Assembly: GCF_051958935.1 (NCBI RefSeq)
Contig: NZ_JBQCFP010000155.1
Span: forward strand, 1 to 25,136
Source: Dokdonella_A sp051958935
GTDB lineage: Bacteria > Pseudomonadota > Gammaproteobacteria > Xanthomonadales > Rhodanobacteraceae
DNA length: 25,136 bases
Direction of reading: 5' to 3'
The translations under genes and the position numbers were made by a program. The notes beneath the pieces are model-generated. The model did not search any database, was not told the origin of the DNA, and saw only the letters and a program-made list of their open reading frames with translations. Below are positions 1-7,147 of the stretch, one piece after another (position 1 is the stretch's first letter; the number at the start of each line of letters is the position of its first letter).

Positions 1-285
1 CATGCGCATCGCCTCGTCGATGTCCGCGGCCTCGATGAGGTTGAAGCCGCCGAGGATTTCCTTCGTCTCGGCGAACGGGCCGTCGACGATGCTCGCACGG
101 CCGTTGCGCACGCGCAGCGACTTCGCCGTATTCGCCCCTTCCAGCTGCTGCGAGTCGAGCAACTTGCCCGCGCCCTTGAGCTCGTCGGCGTGCGTGATGC
201 AGCCGTGCATGAGGCGGTCGAATTCGCCCGCCGGCAGTTCCTGCAGCATCGAATCGTCGGTGTACACGAGCATGAGGAACTTCAC
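1..285 (-). CDS. YCII/DGPF-domain protein, C-terminus beyond the window
   Basis: This is a small dimeric ferredoxin-like-fold protein of the YCII-related (DGPF) family. Ninety-five residues are visible and the gene runs off the left edge, so the stop is unseen. Family marks are the N-terminal KFLMLVYTDD strand and the VDGPFAETKE signature followed by LGGFNLIEA. The start is a GTG at 285, chosen because AGGAGG lies about 4-9 bases before it and because the family begins exactly at MKFLML. The start overlaps the TGA of the DUF3297 gene by four bases (GTGA), so the two are translationally coupled. Such proteins often sit next to ECF sigma factors; a sigma gene could lie just left of the window, but that is inference. 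The biochemical function of the family is not settled. Confidence 0.9.
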   Translation of the reverse strand, partial: MKFLMLVYTDDSMLQELPAGEFDRLMHGCITHADELKGAGKLLDSQQLEGANTAKSLRVRNGRASIVDGPFAETKEILGGFNLIEAADIDEAMRM

Positions 286-533
286 GGCGCCTCCTGGGCT
301 TCGAGGAAGAACGGCTCGACCGCGCCCTTCAGCTTGATCGTCATCGGATTGCCGTGGCGGTCGCGTGCACGACCCGCGGCGACGCGGATCCAGCCCTCGC
401 TGACGCAGTATTCCTCGACATCCATGCGCTGCCTGCCATTGAAGCGGATGCCGATACCGCGGGTGAGCAGCGCTTCGTCGTAGTGGGGACTCTTCGGATT
501 CACGCACAGACGGTCGGGCAGCGTATCGGTCAT
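282..533 (-). CDS. DUF3297 family protein
   Basis: This 83-residue cytoplasmic protein matches the DUF3297 family over its full length, as I recall it: an N-terminal DxLPDRLxVNPKSPHY block, then RGIGIRFNG, VEEYCVSEGWIRVAAG and a C-terminal GNPMTIKLKGxVEPFF. Length is normal for the family. There is no signal peptide or membrane segment. The ATG at 533 is preceded by GAGGTGA at a good distance. The AraC-type reading frame upstream stops only three bases before this ATG, and the YCII gene starts inside the stop codon of this gene, so the three are probably one leftward transcript. Function is unknown. Codon use and GC resemble the neighbours. Confidence 0.9.
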   Translation of the reverse strand: MTDTLPDRLCVNPKSPHYDEALLTRGIGIRFNGRQRMDVEEYCVSEGWIRVAAGRARDRHGNPMTIKLKGAVEPFFLEAQEAP

Positions 534-536
534 CGT

Positions 537-1649
537 TCACCTCGTGATCCATTCGAAGCGCACCGCCCGCCGCGACGGCGGGCGCGCAAACGCCAAGCAT
601 AGCGGGCGCGGTGCGGACTGGCGACCGGATCGGCGTGTTCGGGCAGGGTCGCATGCGCGTGGGACGGTACACGCAGTGCGTGGCGCCGCTGCCGGGCGTC
701 TCAGACCTCGCCAGCGACCCGCTTCGCCGCGACTTCCCGCCGCGACTTCCCGCCGCGGCGGCGCGCCGAACAGGCGACGGTATTCGCGGCTGAACTGCGA
801 CGGGCTCTCGTAGCCGACGCGGTGCGCCGCGGCGGCGGCTTCGAGCCCCTCGACCAGCATGAGCCGTCGCGCTTCCTGCAGGCGCAGCTGCTTCTGGTAC
901 TGCAGCGGCGTCGTCGCGGTCGCGGCGCGGAAGCGCTGGTGAAGCGACGATGCGCTCATGTGTGCGGCAGCCGCGAGGTCCTCGATGCGCAGTGGCTCGG
1001 TGTAGCGCGCCTTCAGGAGTTCGATCGCGCGAGCGATGCGTTGCGACGGGCCGTCGGACTCGCACAGGCTGCGCAGGCGCCGGCCGAGTTCGCCGAGCAG
1101 GACGCGGTAGTGGATCTCGCGCAGCGCGAGCGGCGCGAGCACGGCCGCATCGGCCGGCGCGTCGAGCAGCCGCACCAGGCGCAGCACCGCATCGAGCAGC
1201 GCGGCGTCCGTTCGCGCGAGGACCAGTGCGCGTTCGTCGTTCGCGCGGGCCGGGGCGGCCGCGCCGAGCTGCACGAGCAGTTCGTTGACGAGCCGCGGCT
1301 CGACGTCGATGCGCAGGCACAGGTACGGCCGCGCCGGCGTCGCTTCGATGATCTGGCTGACCAACGGGATCGACATCGACACCACGAGATAGTTGAGCGG
1401 GTCGTACAGGTAGATCTCGTCGCCGAGCATCGCCCGCTTTCGCCCCTGCACGACCACGCACAGGCTCGGGTGGTAGACGCAGGCGATCGGCTGCGACGGC
1501 GAGCTCGCGCGGATCAGGCCGAGGCCCACGATCGCGGTGGCGTGCACGCCATCGCTGGCCGCATTTCGGGCAATCCGGTCGGCGAGTTCGGCCTGTTGCG
1601 CTTCGAGCCCGGAACGCGCCTCGACGACGTTGGATGGCTTGTCGCTCAT
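537..1649 (-). CDS. AraC-family regulator with AraC_N sensor domain and frameshifted tail
   Basis: The 370-residue reading frame encodes an AraC_N-type ligand-sensing N-terminus (about residues 25-180, including HPSLCVVVQGRK and YDPLNYLVVSMSIPL) followed by two helix-turn-helix motifs (about 205-300, with IEDLAAAAHMS and VGYESPSQFSREYRRLFGAPPRR). Family members end just after this RLFGxPPxR block, near 300-310 residues. Here the frame continues for about 60 Arg/Pro/Ala-rich residues that look like out-of-frame translation. A 13-bp tandem duplication at 731-756 explains this: with one copy removed, the frame reads GAPPRREVAAKRVAGEV and stops at 703-701, giving 311 residues. The protein may still work, because the DNA-binding domain is complete before the shift. 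It is divergent from the aldo/keto reductase, its probable target. Confidence 0.85.
   Translation of the reverse strand: MSDKPSNVVEARSGLEAQQAELADRIARNAASDGVHATAIVGLGLIRASSPSQPIACVYHPSLCVVVQGRKRAMLGDEIYLYDPLNYLVVSMSIPLVSQIIEATPARPYLCLRIDVEPRLVNELLVQLGAAAPARANDERALVLARTDAALLDAVLRLVRLLDAPADAAVLAPLALREIHYRVLLGELGRRLRSLCESDGPSQRIARAIELLKARYTEPLRIEDLAAAAHMSASSLHQRFRAATATTPLQYQKQLRLQEARRLMLVEGLEAAAAAHRVGYESPSQFSREYRRLFGAPPRREVAAGSRGEAGRWRGLRRPAAAPRTACTVPRACDPARTRRSGRQSAPRPLCLAFARPPSRRAVRFEWITR
731..756. repeat. 13-bp tandem duplication (frameshifting)
   Basis: GACTTCCCGCCGC occurs twice in direct contact, at 731-743 and 744-756. Thirteen is not a multiple of three, so the second copy moves the AraC-type gene into another frame from about residue 302. 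Removing either copy restores a stop at 701-703 and a family-typical length. It may be a fixed mutation, a slippage site able to revert, or a sequencing artefact. Confidence 0.85.
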
Positions 1650-1733
1650 CGGGATCCACCAGGGAGGACACCCCGGCGATTATGCCGAGGCCACGCGTAC
1701 GCGCACGCGCGCCGCAGCGATCGTGGAGGATCG

Positions 1734-1753
1734 GGCAAGAATCGGCGAGCATC
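1734..1753. promoter_or_regulatory. Tandem 10-bp direct repeat, candidate AraC-type operator
   Basis: GGCAAGAATC (1734-1743) is followed immediately by GGCGAGCATC (1744-1753), and a weaker third unit, CGGCACGCC, begins at 1754. Tandem half-sites one helical turn apart on one face are usual for AraC-family activators. The repeat lies in the 171-bp gap between the AraC-type regulator and the aldo/keto reductase, about 28 bp upstream of a possible -10 (TAGCGT, 1781-1786) for the reductase. Assignment to this regulator is inferred from position. Confidence 0.45.
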
Positions 1754-1820
1754 CGGCACGCCACGCGGCGCCGCGCGCACTAGCGTATGGGACGTTGTTC
1801 CTTTCCCAGCGGAGATCGGC

Positions 1821-2822
1821 ATGAACACCCCCCTCTTTCCCCGGCGCGCGCTCGGCCGCCAAGGCCTCGTCGTGTCGGCGATCGGCCTCGGCTGCATGGG
1901 CATGTCCGACTTCTACGGACCGAGTGAAGAAGCGACCAACCTCGCCGTGCTCGACCATGCGCTCGACATCGGGGTGAACTTCCTCGATACCGCCGACATG
2001 TACGGCGTGGGCCGCAACGAGGAGCTGCTCGCCAAGGTGCTGCGGCATCGTCGCGGCGAAGTCGTGCTCGCGACGAAGTTCGGCAACGTGCGCGCACCGA
2101 ACGGCGACTTTCTCGGCGTCGACGGCCGGCCCGAATACGTCGTGGCGGCCTGCGATGCGAGCCTGAAGCGGCTCGGCGTCGAGCACATCGACCTCTACTA
2201 CCAGCACCGCGTCGACCGCAACGTGCCGATCGAGGACACGGTCGGCGCGATGGCGCGCCTCGTCGAGGCCGGCAAGGTGCGCCACCTCGGCCTGTCGGAA
2301 GCGTCCGCGACGACGATCCGGCGCGCGGCCGCGGTGCATCCGATCGCTGCGCTGCAGAGCGAGTACTCGCTGTGGACGCGCGACGTCGAGGCCGAGATCC
2401 TGCCGACCTGCCGTGAACTCGGCATCGGCTTCGTGCCGTACAGCCCACTGGGGCGCGGGTTCCTCACCGGCGCGATCCAGGATACGGCGGCACTCGCCGC
2501 GAACGACTGGCGCCGGCAGAACCCGCGCTTCCAGGACGCCAACCTCGCGCAGAACCTCGCCCTCGTGAACGCGGTCACCGACCTCGCCCGCGCGCGCGGC
2601 TGCACGCCCGCACAGCTCGCCCTCGCCTGGCTGCTCTGCCGCGGCGAGGACATCGTGCCGATCCCCGGCACGCGTCGCAGCGAACGGCTCGACGAGAATG
2701 CAGGCGCCGTGCGGATCCGCCTCGACGCTGCCGAGCTGCAGGCGATCGAGGACGTACTTTCCGGCCATGCGGTCGCGGGAACGCGTTATCCGGCGGCGGG
2801 CATGGCGGCGGTGAACGGGTGA
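1821..2822 (+). CDS. Aldo/keto reductase
   Basis: This 333-residue cytoplasmic NADPH-dependent reductase of the aldo/keto reductase superfamily probably reduces aldehydes or ketones to alcohols. The TIM-barrel landmarks are in order: LGLGCMGMS near residues 22-29, FLDTADMYG with catalytic Asp56 and Tyr61, the catalytic Lys86 in LATKFGN, and His129 in YYQHRVD. Further on are GKVRHLGLSE, the substrate-side SEYSLWTRDVE, PYSPLGRGFLTG and the cofactor-binding VPIPGTRR. All four catalytic residues are present and the length is usual. The ATG at 1821 follows GGAG at 1811-1814. The gene is divergent from an AraC-type regulator, a frequent pairing in which the regulator activates the reductase, and a tandem repeat lies between them. 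The physiological substrate cannot be read from the sequence. Confidence 0.93.
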   Translation: MNTPLFPRRALGRQGLVVSAIGLGCMGMSDFYGPSEEATNLAVLDHALDIGVNFLDTADMYGVGRNEELLAKVLRHRRGEVVLATKFGNVRAPNGDFLGVDGRPEYVVAACDASLKRLGVEHIDLYYQHRVDRNVPIEDTVGAMARLVEAGKVRHLGLSEASATTIRRAAAVHPIAALQSEYSLWTRDVEAEILPTCRELGIGFVPYSPLGRGFLTGAIQDTAALAANDWRRQNPRFQDANLAQNLALVNAVTDLARARGCTPAQLALAWLLCRGEDIVPIPGTRRSERLDENAGAVRIRLDAAELQAIEDVLSGHAVAGTRYPAAGMAAVNG

Positions 2823-2867
2823 GTCCAGCCTCTCGTCCCGGTCTGGCGCAAGGGTCCTGAGGAGCGC

Positions 2868-2920
2868 ACCCTGCGCGACCGCGAGATCGGACTTCGCCGC
2901 GCGCCGGTCGCCCGCAGGGT
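2868..2920. terminator. Long stem-loop between convergent genes
   Basis: ACCCTGCGCGACCG (2868-2881) can pair with CGGTCG (2905-2910) plus CGCAGGGT (2913-2920), giving 14 base pairs with a two-base bulge and a 23-base loop. It sits 45 bp after the aldo/keto reductase stop and 67 bp from the stop of the convergent diguanylate cyclase gene. There is no T-tract, so it is at best a weak intrinsic terminator or an mRNA 3'-end stabiliser. Confidence 0.4.
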
Positions 2921-2987
2921 GGGCTCGTACGGTGAAACCGAACCGCCGCGAGCAAGACAGCTGCCTCCGCCCGTGGCGTGCGTTGGC

Positions 2988-4109
2988 TCACGAAGCGCCG
3001 GGCGGGTGCGCCCGCGCAACGACGACCCGGTTGCGGCCGCGCGCCTTGGCCGCGTAAAGCGCGCGGTCGGCCGCATCGATGAGCGCGTCGGGCGAGTGCG
3101 CGTCGCCGGGGAGCATCGCGCAGACGCCGATGCTCACCGTCACGTGCGGCGCAACCGCCGAGGCGGGGTGCGCGAGTGCGAGCTTCTCTACGCGGCGACG
3201 CAGGTATTCGGCGCGCCGTCGCGCTTCGCGCTGGTCGCTGCGAGGCAGCAGCAAAGCCAGCTCCTCGCCGCCGTAGCGCGCGACGAGCACGTCGTCGCGC
3301 TCGATCAGGTTGCTCGACAGGCGCGCGAGTTCGCGCAGGCATTCGTCGCCGTAGAGATGTCCGCAGGCGTCGTTGAGCGGCTTGAAGCAGTCGACGTCGA
3401 CGAGCAGCAGCGCGAGCGGGCGGCCGTCGCGCAGGTGGCGCGTCCATTCCTCGGCGAGCCGCTGGTCGAAGCAGCGGCGGTTGGCGATGCCGGTGAGGCC
3501 GTCGCTCATCGACAGCTGTGCGAGCTTGCGGTTGGCGAGCTCGAGCTCGCGCACGACACGCGCTAGATGGATCGTGCCGGCGATCTGCGACGCGACCGCG
3601 TCGAACATCGCGCGCACTTCGAGCGTGAAGAAGTCCGGCTGCGTCGCCTCGAGGTTGAGCACGCCGTGCAGCCGCTCGCGATGGCGGATCGGCAGGATGT
3701 ACTCCGAGCGCACGTGCGCGTTGCCGGGCACGTAGTCGGGGTCCCGCTCGACGTCGGCAATGAGCTGCGCTTCGCCCGTGCGCGCGCAGCGACCGGCCGC
3801 GCCGCGTTCGATCGGCCAGGGCATGCCGAACGGCAGGTCGAGTTCGAGCTTGCCCGCCCACACTTCCTGCACGAAGTGCGTGCCCTCCTCGTTGAGGAGG
3901 ATGATGCTCGCGATCGAGACGGGGAGATGGCGCGTGATGCAGTCGACGATGCGCTGCAGCACCTCTTCGAGCGTCTCGCCCTGCAGCGCCTCGGCGGATA
4001 CTTCCGCGAGGATTTCGGTGAGCATCGCGCGCTCGCCGCGCACGCCCTGGCGATGACCGCGCGTGGCGGACTCGCCCGTGCCGTGCCGGCCTGCTGCCGG
4101 ATGCCTCAT
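2988..4109 (-). CDS. GAF-GGDEF diguanylate cyclase
   Basis: This is a 373-residue cytoplasmic sensor enzyme predicted to make cyclic di-GMP from two GTP. A GAF domain (about residues 35-185) is joined by a short helix (REELANRKLAQLS-like, 186-200) to a GGDEF domain (200-368). The metal/nucleotide motif LVDVDCFKPLND (236-248) and the active-site loop RYGGEEL (278-284) are intact, so it should be active. The inhibitory I-site is degenerate: the Arg nine residues before GGEEL is present, but the Asp expected six before it is Val. The start at 4109 has a GGGGG-type ribosome site; an internal ATG at 4025 (residue 29) is a possible alternative, because the first 28 residues are unlike the family. 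There are no membrane segments. It is monocistronic and convergent with the aldo/keto reductase gene. Confidence 0.92.
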   Translation of the reverse strand: MRHPAAGRHGTGESATRGHRQGVRGERAMLTEILAEVSAEALQGETLEEVLQRIVDCITRHLPVSIASIILLNEEGTHFVQEVWAGKLELDLPFGMPWPIERGAAGRCARTGEAQLIADVERDPDYVPGNAHVRSEYILPIRHRERLHGVLNLEATQPDFFTLEVRAMFDAVASQIAGTIHLARVVRELELANRKLAQLSMSDGLTGIANRRCFDQRLAEEWTRHLRDGRPLALLLVDVDCFKPLNDACGHLYGDECLRELARLSSNLIERDDVLVARYGGEELALLLPRSDQREARRRAEYLRRRVEKLALAHPASAVAPHVTVSIGVCAMLPGDAHSPDALIDAADRALYAAKARGRNRVVVARAHPPGAS

Positions 4110-4210
4110 CGTCGGCGCACCCCCTGCTCCGCCCCAGTCTACGCCCCGTGCACCCGCGCCGCGACATGCACGGCCGCGATATGCTGGCGGCCTCCCAACG
4201 GGAAGGTCGC

Positions 4211-4774
4211 ATGACGAAGATCCTCGGCATTTCGGGCAGCCTGCGCGCCCGGTCGTACAACAGCGCGCTGCTGCGTGCCGCGCAGCCCCTCGCCCCTGCG
4301 GGCGTCGCCCTGGACGCCGCGACCCTGCATGGGATCCCGCTCTACGACGGCGACGTCGAACAGCGCGACGGCTTGCCGGCGGCCGTGCTCGAACTCAAGC
4401 AGCGCATCATCGCGAGCGACGGCGTGCTGCTCGTGACGCCCGAATACAACAGCGGCATCCCGGGCGTGTTCAAGAATGCGATCGACTGGCTGTCGCGCCC
4501 CTCGTCGGACATCCCGCGCGTGTTCGGCGACCGGCCATTCGCGCTGATCGGCGCCTCGCAGGGCGGCTTCGGCACGATCCTCTCGCAGAACGCGTGGCTG
4601 TCCGTGTTGCGCAAGCTCGGCGCGCGCCACTGGTCCGGCGGCACGCTCATGGTGTCGCGCGCGACGCAGGTATTCGACGAGGACGGCACGCTCCGCGATG
4701 AAGCGATCCGCAAGCAGCTCGCCGCCTTCGTGCACGGCTTCGCCGCGTGGATCGGGGACGCCGAGGCCCGCTGA
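4211..4774 (+). CDS. NADPH-dependent FMN reductase
   Basis: This 187-residue flavodoxin-fold enzyme belongs to the NADPH-dependent FMN reductase family (chromate reductase/ArsH/azoreductase relatives). It uses NAD(P)H to reduce flavin or a bound electrophile such as a quinone, azo compound or metal oxyanion. Family marks are the phosphate-binding GISGSLRARSYNSALL at the N-terminus, LLVTPEYNSGIPGVFKNAIDWLSR in the middle and the GASQGGFGT loop. Length matches the family. The ATG at 4211 is preceded by GGAAGG at 4201-4206; a longer upstream reading frame adds only unlikely residues. The gene is divergent from the diguanylate cyclase gene and convergent with the YceI gene. The specific electron acceptor cannot be told from sequence. 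Confidence 0.92.
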   Translation: MTKILGISGSLRARSYNSALLRAAQPLAPAGVALDAATLHGIPLYDGDVEQRDGLPAAVLELKQRIIASDGVLLVTPEYNSGIPGVFKNAIDWLSRPSSDIPRVFGDRPFALIGASQGGFGTILSQNAWLSVLRKLGARHWSGGTLMVSRATQVFDEDGTLRDEAIRKQLAAFVHGFAAWIGDAEAR

Positions 4775-4810
4775 ACGAGGGCGCGCGCCGGCGCCGCGCA
4801 CCGCCGGGCT

Positions 4811-5395
4811 TCACTCGTCCCGCAGCGCTTCGACCTGGATGCGCAACGCGACGGTCATGTCGAACCCGTAGTCCTTGCCCGCATCGAGGCCGAACGCGGC
4901 GCGATCGAACGTGCCGGTCGCATCCGCGCCGCACAGCTCGCGCTTGAAGATCGGATGCGGGATGCACTTGAAGCGACCGATCGCGAGCGTGAGCGGTTTC
5001 TGCACGCCATGCAGGTCGAGCGTGCCGACGACCTCGGTCGGCCTGCCGTCGACGAACCGCGCGAGCCGCCCCTTGTAGGTCGCCTTCGGGTACTTCGCGG
5101 TGTCCAACAGGTCCTTGCCGCGCGCCCATTCGTCGAGCTTGTCCATGCCGAAGTCGATGCTCGCGAGATCGATCGAGACTTCGACGTTGCCGGTGCGTGC
5201 CTCGCGGTCGAGCACGACCTTGCCCGAGGTCGCGTCCATCCTGCCGCGCCAGTAGGAGATGCCCATGTGGTCGGCTTCGAAGCTCGGATACGTGTGGGTC
5301 GGATCGAGCGTGTAGGTCACCGGTGCCGCGGTCGCGGCACTCGTCGCGGTCGCCAGGGCCAGCAGCACGGTGGTATGGATCGCGGTACGGTTCAT
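4811..5395 (-). CDS. YceI family secreted lipocalin-like protein
   Basis: The 194-residue precursor has a signal peptide (MNRTAIHTTVLLALATATSAATA, cleavage after about residue 23) and a YceI domain, a periplasmic lipocalin-like barrel that binds long isoprenoid-type lipids. Landmarks are YTLDPTHTYPSFEADHMG, the paired VEVSIDLASIDFG strands, WARGKDLLDTAKYPKATY and VVGTLDLHGVQKPLTLAI near the middle, and FDRAAFGLDAGKDYGF near the end. The length is normal. The ATG at 5395 is preceded by GAGGAA. Two cysteines (in FKCIPHPIFKRELCG) could form a disulfide, as in many xanthomonad members. It is convergent with the FMN reductase gene. The ligand and physiological role are not shown here. Confidence 0.93.
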   Translation of the reverse strand: MNRTAIHTTVLLALATATSAATAAPVTYTLDPTHTYPSFEADHMGISYWRGRMDATSGKVVLDREARTGNVEVSIDLASIDFGMDKLDEWARGKDLLDTAKYPKATYKGRLARFVDGRPTEVVGTLDLHGVQKPLTLAIGRFKCIPHPIFKRELCGADATGTFDRAAFGLDAGKDYGFDMTVALRIQVEALRDE

Positions 5396-5619
5396 GGTGC
5401 TTCCTCGGGTTCGTGATCGGGCAGCGACGGCGGAGTTTTCACCGTCGATGCAGGTTCGACGAACGACGCCCGTGGAAATCGACATCATCGCGCCGTCATG
5501 CCGGCCGATGACTCCGTGCGATCGGCCGCGCGGGGCGCGGTCCGCCTCGGGACGGGTCCGCGGCATGAGGGGTGAGGCGCCGCCGCGGGATCGTCGGCGA
5601 CGATCACTCGAACGTGGCT

Positions 5620-6111
5620 TCAGGCACTCCCGCGCAACGCACGGCGCGCGAACAGCACGCAGATCGTGCCGAACACCATGTGTGCGACCACGCTCATCGC
5701 GATCCAGTCGAGGTGGGTAAACGAGGGCGATCGGCCCACGCGCGACAACGGCATCACGACGAAATTCATGACGACGTAAAGCACCACGCCGTACAACGGG
5801 CCCTTCACCGCGATGCCGCGCAGCAGCCCGGGCACGCGGCGCGCGACGAGCGTGTAGATCGCGACGAACGCGGTGGCCATGAACAGGTGCAGCGCGGCGC
5901 CGAGCAGCGCGGTGGGTACGCCGCCCTCGTAGCTCGCCTTGCCGAGCACGCCGACCGCGATCGACTGGAACACCTTGGTGAGCCCGCTCGCATCCCAACT
6001 GAACCAGACGGTCGTCGCGAACGCGCCGTCGCCTGCGGCGATCAACAATCCGCCGATGAAGACCTGCAACCAGTCGATGGAACGCTCGATACGTGCTGGA
6101 ACGGCAACCAT
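5620..6111 (-). CDS. Four-helix integral membrane protein of unknown function
   Basis: The 163-residue protein has four hydrophobic segments at about residues 14-35, 66-90, 100-120 and 137-158, joined by short loops. The phrase ALHLFMATAFVAIYTLVARRVPGLL and the following LYGVVLYVVMNFVVMPLS recall a widespread small membrane family in proteobacteria, but I cannot give it a function. It has no signal peptidase site or cysteine motif. The ATG at 6111 follows a GGGGTAGGG stretch. The gene lies upstream of the YceI gene on the same strand with a 224-bp gap, so co-transcription is possible but not shown. A 13-bp palindrome lies about 40 bp before the start. No gene is visible in the 224-bp gap. Confidence 0.8.
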   Translation of the reverse strand: MVAVPARIERSIDWLQVFIGGLLIAAGDGAFATTVWFSWDASGLTKVFQSIAVGVLGKASYEGGVPTALLGAALHLFMATAFVAIYTLVARRVPGLLRGIAVKGPLYGVVLYVVMNFVVMPLSRVGRSPSFTHLDWIAMSVVAHMVFGTICVLFARRALRGSA

Positions 6112-6151
6112 GGCCCTACCCCGATACGAAGTCGGCCCAGTGTGTCAGGAT

Positions 6152-6164
6152 CGATGTGACATCG
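6152..6164. promoter_or_regulatory. 13-bp palindrome upstream of a membrane-protein gene
   Basis: CGATGT-g-ACATCG is a perfect inverted repeat about such a centre, 40-53 bp upstream of the leftward ATG at 6111. This is a plausible place for an operator of a dimeric repressor. No regulator is assigned, and a palindrome of this size can arise by chance in a 25-kb window. Confidence 0.25.
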
Positions 6165-6276
6165 GTTGCGCGACCGCGATGCATTCGCGTGTCGGAACCG
6201 TTGACGACATGTCGAGACTCACCCGGTTGTCGGCGGATCACTCGAGCGGGCAGCCTCTATCCGGTACGCCGCTGCG

Positions 6277-6381
6277 TCACGCATGGGGACGCAGCGTGCG
6301 TTCGAACAGCGCGAGCGTGCGTTTCCACGCTTCCTTCGCGGCGAATGCCCCCATTTTGCCCCCGGCCCGCGGCACGCGCAT
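6277..6381 (-). pseudogene. Probable C-terminal stump of a dienelactone hydrolase
   Basis: A 34-residue minus-strand reading frame starts with an ATG directly after the TGA of the upstream membrane-protein gene. It contains AAKEAWKRTLALFERTLR just before its stop at 6277-6279. This resembles the last helix of dienelactone-hydrolase-type alpha/beta hydrolases, typically a run like AWxRTLAFFxRHL at the extreme C-terminus. Nothing of the catalytic core is present: the bases upstream encode the membrane protein. I read it as what is left of a hydrolase gene after a deletion. The alternatives are a chance match in GC-rich DNA or a genuine small protein. Confidence 0.4.
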
Positions 6382-7059
6382 TCAGCCCGGTCCGTCCACA
6401 TAGGGATTGCGCGCCATTGCCTCGACCTCCGTCCTCGAAATCGTCGCTGCGACAAGCGCTGTGAAGAAGCGCAGCCCGACCATCAGCGAAATCATCAGCA
6501 CGTCGGGATCGCTCGGTGCACCGAGGTATTCGAGCGCCGCCGCCATCGGCCGAGCGCCGAAGAAACCGACGAATGCCATGAACAGCATCGCGACGAAGGT
6601 CGAGCCGCCGGCGGCGAGATTGTTGTTCATCCAGGTGAGGCGGGGATCGGGCGAGCTGATCGCCGCGAGCAGCGACAGCACGAGCGAAACGACGATGTAT
6701 CCGGCCGCCCAGGCGACGCCCGCGCGACGCAGGTCGTGCCAGCGCGCCATCGTGGTCGCGATCGGATCGGCGTGCTCGCCTCCTGCGACGATCGCGTAGG
6801 AGATGCAGACGAACAGCAGCAGGAAGGCGAGCAGCGCGCTCATCTTGACGAGATCGGCGACGTGCCGGAGCAATCCGCGCTCCGGATAGAAAGGCACCGT
6901 CGCGACGTTCAGCAACACGAGTTCGAGCGCGATGAGTCCCTGCAGGACGACGTACGGCAGTCCGCCATGCAGGCTTGCGAACAGCAGCATGCCGTGCGCG
7001 AGCAGGATCTGCAGCGCGACGCCCGGCGGAATCCTGCGCAGGTCGTCGATCAATTTCAT
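6382..7059 (-). CDS. Polytopic membrane protein of unknown function
   Basis: The 225-residue protein has about five or six hydrophobic segments, at roughly residues 17-50, 68-92, 112-135, 150-170 and 185-205. The N-terminus (MKLIDDLRRIPPGVALQILLAHG) is an amphipathic start into the membrane, and the C-terminus is a polar tail ending VEAMARNPYVDGPG. I do not recognise a named family. The ATG at 7059 is supported by an excellent GAGGAGG ribosome site directly upstream; a longer reading frame exists but reads into the neighbouring promoter. The gene is divergent from the MpaB/DUF2236 gene with 88 bp between starts. Its stop codon abuts the hydrolase stump. Confidence 0.8.
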   Translation of the reverse strand: MKLIDDLRRIPPGVALQILLAHGMLLFASLHGGLPYVVLQGLIALELVLLNVATVPFYPERGLLRHVADLVKMSALLAFLLLFVCISYAIVAGGEHADPIATTMARWHDLRRAGVAWAAGYIVVSLVLSLLAAISSPDPRLTWMNNNLAAGGSTFVAMLFMAFVGFFGARPMAAALEYLGAPSDPDVLMISLMVGLRFFTALVAATISRTEVEAMARNPYVDGPG

Positions 7060-7147
7060 GCCCCTTCCTCCTCGGCCCGGCGCATCCTCGCGCCAGGCGG
7101 GCCGCTCCTCCGTATCATCGCGCGCATGGCCGATACGGACATGCACG

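Noticed and set aside
822..2822. A 666-codon plus-strand reading frame that includes the aldo/keto reductase
   Set aside because: Only the part from 1821 matches the family. The upstream half is the antisense of the AraC-type gene and has Arg/Gln-rich out-of-frame composition.
3567..4214. A 215-codon plus-strand frame opposite the diguanylate cyclase
   Set aside because: Antisense shadow with no family features.
2575..4260. A 561-codon minus-strand frame across the diguanylate cyclase region
   Set aside because: It is an out-of-frame shadow of the GAF-GGDEF gene, rich in Arg and Ala with no domain signal.
4775..4810. GC-rich palindromic stretch between the FMN reductase and YceI genes
   Set aside because: Alternating GCGCGC can pair in many registers; no T-tract and no defined stem, so it is not listed as a terminator.
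4811..5998. A 395-codon frame extending the YceI gene upstream
   Set aside because: The signal peptide and GAGGAA ribosome site fix the start at 5395. The extension is a shadow of the membrane-protein gene on the same strand.
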